Shown here piece after piece: positions 1 through 9,300 of a stretch of DNA of 64,000 bases. Location of the stretch: assembly GCF_041080815.1 (NCBI RefSeq), contig NZ_CP160205.1:3410001-3474000 (forward strand), written 5' to 3'. Source of the DNA: Mucilaginibacter yixingensis. GTDB taxonomy: Bacteria; Bacteroidota; Bacteroidia; Sphingobacteriales; Sphingobacteriaceae. Numbering within the stretch: position 1 is the first letter of the stretch; every line of letters begins with the position of its first letter. The translations under genes and the position numbers were made by a program. A model generated the notes under the pieces. It had not been told where the DNA came from. It saw nothing but the letters and a program-made list of their open reading frames with translations, and did no database searches.

Positions 1-144
1 ATTACTGCAATACACATTAAGCTGACTTGGGGTGCCAGAACCAGGTTGATTAATAATGGCCGCATTAGCTAAAGATTTATGCAACAATGCAGCGCCAGTA
101 ATAAGAGAAAACTGGCTTAAAAAGATGCGTCTAGTGTGATTCAT
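1..144 (-). CDS. Tat-exported protein, N-terminal fragment
   Basis: The window edge cuts this gene after 48 codons. The start is the ATG at 144 on the minus strand. The N-terminus MNHTRRIFLSQFSLITGAAL is a twin-arginine signal (TRRIFL followed by a hydrophobic stretch) ending near ANA at residue 28, so the product is probably exported folded across the inner membrane. The last visible residues (QLNVYCSN) resemble the first strand of metallophosphatase or 5'-nucleotidase proteins, but too little is present to assign a function. It is divergent from the Tail_Collar cluster and shares a 249-base intergenic region with it. Confidence 0.6.
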   Translation of the reverse strand, partial: MNHTRRIFLSQFSLITGAALLHKSLANAAIINQPGSGTPSQLNVYCSN

Positions 145-239
145 GGGGCTGGTTTTGGGCTGGTTTAAATTGAATTGAATCTAAAGATATAATATATTTT
201 TAGCAAACAAATTAATAAACACATAATTAAACACAACGG

Positions 240-267
240 TTCATTTGCAAATGAATTAATATTCATT
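240..267. promoter_or_regulatory. Overlapping palindromes between divergent genes
   Basis: TTCATTTGCAAATGAA (240-255) is a perfect 16-base palindrome. It overlaps a second dyad, AATGAAT-TAAT-ATTCATT (250-267). The three half-sites TTCATT/AATGAA/ATTCATT lie in the AT-rich region between the Tat protein and the first Tail_Collar gene, as expected for a regulator-binding site. The regulator is unknown. Confidence 0.4.
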
Positions 268-392
268 AACTTCAAACAGTTATAAACTAGTAATTTGCTA
301 AAATATTTTTCGTGTATTATTCTTCCGTTTGTCGGAAACTTTTTAATATTGATATACGTAAACAACTGAACTTATCTCATAAACCTAAAACC

Positions 393-923
393 ATGGAACC
401 TTCTTACATTGGTGCCGTCTGGATGTTTGGCGGCAATTTCGCTCCTGTCAATTTTCATTTTTGTGACGGAAGTCTTCAGTCCATTGCAGAAAACGAAGCG
501 TTGTATGCCTTGTTGGGTACAACCTACGGTGGTGACGGCGTAAGCACATACGCCCTGCCCGATCTGCGTGGCCGTTGCGTTATTGGCCAGGGAACCGGTC
601 CCGGCTTGCCCGCTTACACTATAGGGCAAATGGCTGGTACCGAATCTGTAACCATCACCACCAGTATGATGGCCAGCCACACGCACTTGCTTAATGTAGG
701 CACCAATGCAAGTGCATCTGCCCCGTCAAGCACTTTATATCTAAACCAGATGACAGCTGGCGGTGCACCGCAAACGGTTTATACCAATGCAACACCTGCC
801 GCTACTTTAAACACAGGCACTGTAGCAAGCAGCGGCGGCAGTATTCCTATTGATATAATACAGCCAACACTGTGCATTAGCTATCTGATATCCCTGTATG
901 GTATTTTCCCAAGCCAGAATTAA
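393..923 (+). CDS. Tail_Collar domain protein 1
   Basis: A 176-residue protein of the phage tail collar / microcystin-dependent protein family. The hallmarks are GGNFAPVNFHFCDG near residue 10, ALLGTTYGGDG near 40, YALPDLRGR near 55, the HTH motif (SHTH) near 95 and a C-terminal ISLYGIFPSQN. A reading frame opens upstream at GTG 312, but family alignment favours ATG 393 (MEPSYIGAVWMF). There is no signal peptide. It is the first of three tandem paralogues with 67-72 base gaps, probably one operon. In phages this fold builds trimeric tail fibres. Here there are no capsid, terminase or integrase genes nearby, so a bacterial surface or extracellular role is more likely. The exact function is unknown. 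Confidence 0.88.
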   Translation: MEPSYIGAVWMFGGNFAPVNFHFCDGSLQSIAENEALYALLGTTYGGDGVSTYALPDLRGRCVIGQGTGPGLPAYTIGQMAGTESVTITTSMMASHTHLLNVGTNASASAPSSTLYLNQMTAGGAPQTVYTNATPAATLNTGTVASSGGSIPIDIIQPTLCISYLISLYGIFPSQN

Positions 924-990
924 GGTACCTCTCGGCTTGTATTAAATATCACAAAGACCAATTTGAACCAAATCTTAACTCAATAATATT

Positions 991-1518
991 ATGAATCAAT
1001 TTTTAGGTCAGATCTTAGCGGTAGCCTTTAATTTCGCACCCAAAAACTGGACTACATGTTCAGCACAAATACTGTCAATCCAACAAAACGCGGCACTTTT
1101 TTCGCTATTGGGCACAACCTACGGCGGCAATGGCGTTACCACCTTTGCCCTGCCAGATCTGCGTGGCCGTGCAGCTAATAACTGGGGCCAGGGCCCGGGT
1201 TTACAAAACTATGTACTGGGCGAGATGACTGGTACAGCAACAGTTACCATGCTGGCATCTAATGTGCCTTTACATATCCATTCGCTGCTGGCCAGCAACC
1301 AGGCGCCAGGCACAGCCTCACCTTCGGGGGCTGATATTTGTGCCGGGGGCTCTTTAGGTGGCAATACGGCCAACCTGTATGGTACGGCTGCCGGTTCAAC
1401 CCTAAATTCGGGCACTATTGCCGCCGCGGGCCAGTCAACCCCAATCCCAATTATGCAGCCATACACCGTATTGCAATATTGTATCGCTCTTCAGGGGATA
1501 TTCCCGTCAAGAAATTAA
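991..1518 (+). CDS. Tail_Collar domain protein 2
   Basis: A 175-residue paralogue of the preceding gene. It has AFNFAPKNWTTCSAQILSI, FSLLGTTYGGNG and FALPDLRGR in the same order, and ends IALQGIFPSRN. It differs in the central loop: ASNVPLHIHSLL replaces the usual SHTH motif, and the variable tip region (residues 100-150) is Gly/Ala/Ser-rich and unlike its neighbours. This is the pattern of a conserved base with a diversified distal part. No signal peptide is seen. It probably folds or assembles with the other two collar proteins. Confidence 0.88.
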   Translation: MNQFLGQILAVAFNFAPKNWTTCSAQILSIQQNAALFSLLGTTYGGNGVTTFALPDLRGRAANNWGQGPGLQNYVLGEMTGTATVTMLASNVPLHIHSLLASNQAPGTASPSGADICAGGSLGGNTANLYGTAAGSTLNSGTIAAAGQSTPIPIMQPYTVLQYCIALQGIFPSRN

Positions 1519-1590
1519 TGGTTAAACAATACAGATGATATTTAATCACTATTAATTAACCGTATTAAACACGAACTAACCAATAACCTT

Positions 1591-2142
1591 ATGGATCAGT
1601 ATTTAGCAATAATCATTCAATGGGCCGGCAATTTTGCCCCAACGCAATTTGCGCTCTGCAGTGGACAAATACTACCTATCTCGCAGAACACCGCACTGTT
1701 CTCTTTACTAGGAACCAACTACGGCGGTAACGGTACGTCAAACTTTGGATTGCCAGATCTGCGCGGCAGAATTCCTGTTGGGCAGGGTCAGGGCACAGGA
1801 CTAAGCCCATATGTTGTAGGCGAACAAACCGGCAGCGAATCAGTATCATTACTTTCATCAAATTTGCCGTTACACTCGCACAACGTTAACGTGTATGCGG
1901 GGGTGGGCAATCAATCAACACCTTCAAATTCATACCTGGCCGAAGGCCCCAAAAGCGGTACAGGCCCCTCAGCTAAATCGCCTAATATTTATTATAACGG
2001 CGCCGCACCAAATACCACCCTTAACCCGCTATCGATATCAACGAACGTTGGTGGCGGCGGCCTGCCAATGAGCATATTACAACCTACTATTACTGTAAGC
2101 TATATCATCGCGCTGGCAGGTATATTTCCGCCGAGGAACTAA
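1591..2142 (+). CDS. Tail_Collar domain protein 3
   Basis: A 183-residue third paralogue, closest to the family consensus: WAGNFAPTQFALCSGQILPI, TALFSLLGTNYGGNG, FGLPDLRGRIPVGQGQG, SSNLPLHSHN, and the C-terminal motif IALAGIFPPRN. The middle segment (residues 105-150) is again divergent and rich in Ser, Gly and Pro. There is no signal peptide. A GC-rich hairpin follows the stop codon before the binding-protein-like gene, which may set different mRNA levels for the two parts of the cluster. Confidence 0.9.
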   Translation: MDQYLAIIIQWAGNFAPTQFALCSGQILPISQNTALFSLLGTNYGGNGTSNFGLPDLRGRIPVGQGQGTGLSPYVVGEQTGSESVSLLSSNLPLHSHNVNVYAGVGNQSTPSNSYLAEGPKSGTGPSAKSPNIYYNGAAPNTTLNPLSISTNVGGGGLPMSILQPTITVSYIIALAGIFPPRN

Positions 2143-2157
2143 TCACCTATCATCGCA

Positions 2158-2179
2158 CCGGCAGATGGATTTCTGCCGG
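2158..2179 (+). terminator. Hairpin without a U-tract
   Basis: CCGGCAGA (2158-2165) pairs perfectly with TCTGCCGG (2172-2179) across a 6-base loop. No T-run follows, so this may be an mRNA processing or stability element, or a weak attenuator, between the collar genes and the next gene. Confidence 0.4.
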
Positions 2180-2217
2180 ATAACTTAAATCTGAGTCACA
2201 AAACACCTCTCCTGACC

Positions 2218-3381
2218 ATGACGGGAACTATAAAAGTAGGATTGCTGACACCTTATTCAGGTGTTTATCCCTATTACGGACACCACCTGAGTGCCGGAAT
2301 GCTATTGGGCCTGTATACAGGAGCGCCTAAACGGAATGAAATACAATTTATACCAGCGTACACAAAAATGGGCGATCCGGCCAGTGTACTCGAGGCAGCA
2401 AACCGCTTGATTTTTTTTGACCAGGTTGATGTTATTTCGGGCCTGGTGAGCTATAAATCAGTGCTGGATATTATCCCGATTATTGAGCGCCATAACAAAA
2501 TCGGGTTCTTCTTTGATATGGGCGAATACATACCCTGGTTTAATTACCTGAGCCCCAGAGTATTCTATTCATCTCAACAAATATGGCAAACCCAATATGC
2601 ATTAGGGTATTGGGCAGCAAAAGAGTATGGCGATGGCGGCCAGATGATTTTGCCTATATATGAGGCTGGCTATCATATCAACAGTTGTTTCCAGCATGGC
2701 GCCATGGACGCCGGAAGCGGACGACTGAATATACATGTGATACCACACGATAAGCGTGAGCCTAAAAAAATGGACCTGGATGTAGTTTTTGAAAAGCTAA
2801 AAAAAGATCCACCGCCATACGTACATGCCATATTTGCCGGAACGTTGGGCAACGAGTTTTTACTGGAATGGAAAAAATCGGGCCTGCACAACCAAATACC
2901 GCTAATTGTGGTAGAAAATATGGCATATGATGATATGCTAAGTGATGTAGGCCATCTTGACCTGAACCTGATTACAGCCAGCACCTGGAGCAGAACAGAC
3001 GAGAACCACCGAAATCATGAATTTGTAAAACGATTTGAAACAGCGGGCGGGCAGCAAGCCAATATTTTTGGTTTGATGGGCTATGAAGCCGGCCTGGCCT
3101 TACGGGAAGTAAAACCGTTACTGCTCAAAAAAGACTATGAAAAAATTGCGTCGCTGCTTCAGAAAGAAGCCATTGTAGGCCCACGCGGCGAGCGCAATTT
3201 TTACCCTGCCTCTGGCTATGCTTTGCCAACCACAGACATTGTAAACGTAAAGACCACCGCAAACAACATACATAAAACAATACTAAGCCAGGGAACGGGC
3301 TTAAAGTTTGATGCCCAACAGTTTAAAGCTATACATGAGGGAAGTGTAAGCGGGTGGCTAAACCCGTATTTGTGTATCTAA
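2218..3381 (+). CDS. Type I periplasmic-binding-protein-like protein lacking a signal peptide
   Basis: A 387-residue protein with the two-lobed fold of branched-chain amino-acid receptors (Peripla_BP_6 type). The opening strand is KVGLLTPYSGVYPYYG, followed by GMLLGLYTGAP, a VDVISGLVS strand near residue 75, and a closing lobe with GLMGYEAGLALREV near 280. Usual members are exported, but this one begins MTGTIKVGLL with no leader and no upstream in-frame extension carrying one. No permease or ATPase gene adjoins. It lies between the collar genes and the giant adhesin, so its ligand or structural role probably belongs to that cluster. The function is inferred from fold only. Confidence 0.75.
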   Translation: MTGTIKVGLLTPYSGVYPYYGHHLSAGMLLGLYTGAPKRNEIQFIPAYTKMGDPASVLEAANRLIFFDQVDVISGLVSYKSVLDIIPIIERHNKIGFFFDMGEYIPWFNYLSPRVFYSSQQIWQTQYALGYWAAKEYGDGGQMILPIYEAGYHINSCFQHGAMDAGSGRLNIHVIPHDKREPKKMDLDVVFEKLKKDPPPYVHAIFAGTLGNEFLLEWKKSGLHNQIPLIVVENMAYDDMLSDVGHLDLNLITASTWSRTDENHRNHEFVKRFETAGGQQANIFGLMGYEAGLALREVKPLLLKKDYEKIASLLQKEAIVGPRGERNFYPASGYALPTTDIVNVKTTANNIHKTILSQGTGLKFDAQQFKAIHEGSVSGWLNPYLCI

Positions 3382-3392
3382 AATTAAAAGCT

Positions 3393-6300
3393 ATGGAAAA
3401 AACTTTTACTAAAAATTGGTTTTTGGTATTATTGGTACTTGCCTTAGGCGCTATTGTACCAGCCAGAGCACAAACCTATACTTCAAAAGTACTGGGTACC
3501 AACCTGGGCGTATCTGCCATGTGCAAAGATGCGGCCGGTAACGTTTATGTAATTCAAACGGTCTCGACGGCGCAAAGCTCCACCCAGCAAAACGCGCAGA
3601 TTGTAAAATATGCTGCCGGCACTACAACGGGCACCGTACTTACAGGCACAACTTTTCAGTTCTCTGAATATGAGAGCGTGCTCAACTACGCGTTCGGCAT
3701 TGGCATTGATAGTGGTGGCAATATATTCGTTACCACTTATAATGACTATTTTCCCAGCGATGGCAGGGACGTTACCACTTACGGAAAAATTCTGAAGTTT
3801 ACACCCTCAGGCGTCAATACCTACACTCAATCAACATGGGTTACAGGGCAATACCCTAGCGGTAATAAAATTGGCGACTTTGGCGGACTGGTTATTGACT
3901 CACATGATAATATTTTTGTTGATGCGTATAACGATGTAGACGGCAAATACGAAGTAGTAAAATATCCCTCGGGAAGCACAACACCTTCAGTGATTTTTAC
4001 GCATGTGGGCGATGCCAACCTCGTTTCCGGCGATCACTACGGCCCATTTCCGGCTTTAGCTATTGATGGGTCTGACAACCTGTATGTAGCAACCAATTTT
4101 GATACTGATAATAATTCAGACGGTGGCAAAATATTTAAACTTACCGCATCATCTAGCTATACATCAAGCACAACGTCTATAATAAACAACGCTTACTGTA
4201 CAGCCCTTACATGTGATGCAACGGGTTCACTTTACGCTACCATAGCCACTTATACGGTTGGAAGCGGCCTTACCTCCAGCAGTGTTGTTAAATATTCAAG
4301 CGATTTTTCAACAACCACTACGCTTTACAGCAATGTTAGCCACAATGGTTCATGGGAGCCATGGGGCATCAGTGTCCCCAGCTCATCACTTACTTTTGCC
4401 GGTGCAGGCGGCGGCCCGACTGGAACCGGTCACCTGGGCGATCTGGCAGTAATCTTTAGCGCCCCATCCACACAAGCTACCAACGTTAGTTTCAGCAGCA
4501 CTACCGAAAAAACAACCAGCATCAGCTGGACCAATGGTAACGGCGCTTCGCGGGCCGTATTTGTAAAAGCAGGCACCGGAGGGTCGCCAACACTTACTAA
4601 TAGTACTACCTATACCGCCGCCACAGCCTTTGGGTCTGGCACACAGGCCGGCTCTGGTTGGTATTGCGTTTATAACGGTACAGGTACATCAGTAAGTGTA
4701 AGCAACCTTACGGCTGCAAGCACCTACACTGTGATGGCCGTTGAATACAATGGCGTTGCAGGTGCTGAAAACTACTTTACTACCGCAGGTACCGGCAACC
4801 CTAACACGGTCACCACGGCATCAAACCCTGCCTTAACCGCATCCGGCGCTGCCCCTACTTACAGCGTAGGTGGTTCGGCAGTAACGGTTGACAATGGCAT
4901 TACCATAAGCGGCGGTACCGGTACGTTAAGCACCGCTACCGTTAGCGTTAGCACGGCATTTGCCTCGGGCGATGCGCTTAACTTTGTTAATCAGAATGGC
5001 ATAACCGGCTCATATAACTCGGGCACCGGTGTCCTTACTTTATCTGGTAGCGCCAGTTTGGCCAACTACCAGACAGCGCTGCAATCTGTCACTTTCTCCA
5101 GCAGCTCTGCTTCAACCACCACAAGAGGGGTATCGTTTCTGGTTGGCGATGGCGTAGCAAATAGCAGTACTGTTAGCAAGAATATCAGTATATCAACCAG
5201 CACAACAATATCTTCCATCAACCTGGCATCGTCAAGCCCGACTAACGCTACAACCGTAAACTTTACGGCTACGTTTGCCTCGTCTGTAACCGGCGTTACG
5301 GCTTCCAACTTTTCGTTGACTACTACCGGGGTTACCGGCGCCAGCATAGGCACCGTAACCGGCTCAGGCACCACCTGGACCATCCCGGTTACTACCGGCA
5401 CGGGCGATGGAACCATCAAACTAAACCTGGCCAATGCAACCGGTATTTCGCCCGGCATCTCTACTACGCTTCCGTTTGCCGGATCAACTTATACCATCGA
5501 TAAAACCGCACCAACTGTAGCCATAACCCGCACAGACGGCAACCCGACAAATGCCAACGTGATTGATTTTCAGGCTGTATTTAGCGAAGCGGTAACCAAT
5601 GTTGACCCGACTGATTTTGTAATGACCAACAGTGGCGTTACCACCGGTACCATCAGTGTAACGGCTATAAACTCCACCACCTATAATATCTCGGTAATCA
5701 ACGTAACAGGCGACGGTACGGCACGCCTCGACCTAAAAAGCGGCACAAATATCATTGACGCGGCAGGCAACGGCCCGGCAGCCTATACTAGCGGCGAGGT
5801 TTACACAGTAGATCAAACTGTACCGGTTATTTTCGGCACTTCTTCTTTCTCTGCAAATAACACCCCATCTGACTACGCCAAAACAGGTAACATTATTACG
5901 CTGAATGCAATATATAATGAGCATGTAACGATTTCATCGTTCGTTATAGGCGGCCATGCCGTAACACCGGTTAACACAACCGGCAATACGTGGCGGGCTA
6001 CTTATACAGTAACAAGTGCCGATCCAGAAGGGCACATGACCTTTGAAATAATAGCTGCCGACGATGCAGGCAATACATTGGATGCAACATCTGCCAACGT
6101 TACAATAAACGGTGTATATGTAACTATTGATAACACCCTGCCAACGGTAAGCATAGGTGCTCCATCTTTAACCCTGACCAAAGCAGACCCGGTTAGCTAT
6201 ACCGTAACTTATAACGATCTTAATTTTAGTGCATCAACCCTAAGCTCGGGCGATATTACTGTAAATAGCACCGGAACGGCTACAGCCGGCACCATTGCTG

Positions 6301-9300
6301 TTACGGGCACTGGCGACACCCGTACCGTAACCCTAAGCAACATTAGCGGTGATGGAACGCTCGGCATTTCGATAGCTGCCGGAACAGGGGCAGACAAGTC
6401 AGGCAACCTAACCGCGGCAGCGGGTCCGTCTACTACGTTTAAAGTATTCAACACCGTACCAACCAACATCGCACTTAGTCCGGCAGCTATAGATGAAAAT
6501 CTGGCTTCGGGTACTACCGTTGGTGCATTCAGTACTACAGGCGTTAACACGGCTGCAGGCGATACCTATACCTACTCGCTGGTTACCGGAACCGGCGATA
6601 CCGATAATGGCAGCTTTACCATTGATGGCAGCGGCAACCTCAAATCGGCCGCCAGCTTCAATTACGAAGTTAAAAACAGCTACAGCATCCTGGTACGCAC
6701 TACAGATGCTGTTGGTTTAACCTTTGATAAACAGCTTACCGTTGCTATCAACAACATCAATGATGCACCGGTAGCCGTTAACGATAGCTATACCACTATT
6801 AAAAATGTGCCACTTACGGTAAGCAGTGCTGCAAACGGCGTACTGAATAACGATACCGATGAGGACGGCAATACGCTAACCGCTGTTTTGGTTAGCGGCC
6901 CGGCCCATGGCTCACTGACATTAAACGCTAACGGCACATTTACTTTTACACCAAGTGGTGGCTATAGCGGAACAGATTCATTCACGTATAAAGCTAATGA
7001 CGGTACCGTTGACGGAAATACTGCCACGGTAAATATCACCATCAATAACTCAGTTATTAGTTTGGATGCAGGCTCGTTAACGGCCATGAGTACTACTTAT
7101 GGTACAGCATCAGCCTCACAAAACTTCACTGTTTCTGGCACAAACCTAATCGCCGGCATATTGGTAACACCGCCAACAGGTTTTGAGGTGAGTACCGATA
7201 ACAGCAGCTTCTCCCCTACCGTTACTCTGCCACTTAGCGGCAATAACGTTTCATCAACAACGGTATACATCAGGTTAAAGGCTACAGCGGCAGCTAACAC
7301 TTACGCAGCCAGCAATGTGGTATTGAGCAGCAGTAATGCCTCAAACGTAAATGTGCCTACAGCATCAAGTACGGTAAGCCCATATGCTATTACCATTACA
7401 GCTAATGACGTTCCGAAAACATACGGACAAACTTTGAGCAACGTTACCGGCTCTACTGCATTTAGCAGCACAGCATTGGTTAACGGCGAAACCGTGGGTC
7501 AAGTAAACATCGGTTATGGCACAGGTGCTGCGGCAACAGATGCAGTAGGTACTTATACCGGCCAGGTAACACCATCGTCAGCAAGCGGAGGCACCTTCAC
7601 CGCGGGCAACTATAGCATTACTTACGCTAAAGGCAAGATCACCATAGGCCAGCGCACGCTAAACGTATTTGCAACAGGCGTCAACAAACCGTATGACGGT
7701 GCGAATACCGCCACTGTTAACCTGACAGATGACCGTGTAACCGGCGATACCTTCACCGCCAATTACACATCAGCTTCTTTTGCCAGCCCAAATGTGGCTA
7801 ACGGCATCACAGTAAGCGTAAGCGGCATAGGTATCAGTGGCGGGGCCTCTGCCAACTATTCGCTAGGAAACACAACGGCCACCACCAGCGCCAATATTAC
7901 CCAAGCCGCTGTTACAGTTACGGCTACCGGTCCGGCTAAATCATACGGAACCGCGCTGACTGCTGGCACCAGCACTACTAACTTTACAGTAGGCACTGGC
8001 CTCGCCACCGGCGAAAGTATTACCGGCGTCACCTTAACTCCTGACGCAGCCGGTTTGTCGGCCACCACCACTGCTGGTTCGGCTTACGTGGTAACACCTT
8101 CTGCGGCTACTGGCACCGGGGGCTTTGCAACAGGCAATTACAATGTTAATTATGTGCCATTTAATGGCACGGTAGGCACATCAACGCAAACCATTACCTT
8201 TAACGCCCTTGCAGGCGCTACTTACGGCGATGCACCAATCACACTGACAGGTACCGCGTCATCTGGCCTTACCGTTACTTACAACAGCTCTAACACCGCA
8301 GTAGCTACTGTAAGTGGCAATACCGTTACCATAGTTGGTGCAGGTAGCACCACCATTACTGCCGCGCAAGCTGGTGATGGCAACTACACTGCAGCCACCA
8401 GCGTACCGCAAACATTAAACGTTGCTACAAAATCGCTTACTGTTACGGCTACCGGTGTAAACAAAACATATGACGGTACTGCCACAGCAACGGTTAACTT
8501 CAGCGATAACCGCGTAACAGGCGATACCTTTACCACATCATCAACCGCAAACTTTAATAATAAGAATGTGGGGCCGGGTAAAACTATCAATGTTACCGGC
8601 ATCAGCATCAGCGGCGGCAAATCTGCTAACTATACCTTAAGCAACACCACCGCTTCTGCAAGTGCAGCAATCACGGCAAAAGCCATCAACGTTACAGCCC
8701 AAACTGATAGCAAAGGTTATGACGCCACTACCAGCTCATCTGTAGCTCCTGTGGTTGACGCCCTGGCCACCGGTGATGCCATTGCAACTGCACCGGTACA
8801 AAACTTTGACACACCGGCAAAAGGCACCGGCAAAACGTTAACGCCATCTGGTTTGATAATTAACGATGGCAACAATGGCGATAACTATGCTGTTAGCTAT
8901 GTAACCAACACTACTGGCACTATTACCGCCCGTGCCATCACCGTAACTGCGGGTACTAAAACCAAAACTTACGGCTCGATAGATCCGGCGTTAACTTACA
9001 GCATCACAACCGGTTCATTGGCTGGCGCCGATGCATTTACCGGCGCCTTAGCCCGCACCACCGGAGAAGCGGTTGGCTCCTACCCTATCAACCAGGGAAC
9101 ATTAGCACTGAGCAGCAACTATACGCTTACTTATGTGGGTGCTAACCTTTCTATCACACAGTTTGCATTAACCATTACGGCTACGGGGCCGCTTAAATCA
9201 TATGGCACCGCGTTAACTGCCGGTACCAGTGCCACCAACTTTACCGCTGGTGCAACTGTCGGTAGTGAAGCCGTTACCTCGGTAACCCTGACACCTGACG

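Noticed and set aside
393..2142. A prophage remnant, because of tail collar genes
   Set aside because: There are no capsid, portal, terminase, lysis or integrase genes, and the neighbours are secretion genes. The family is common as non-phage genes in bacteria.
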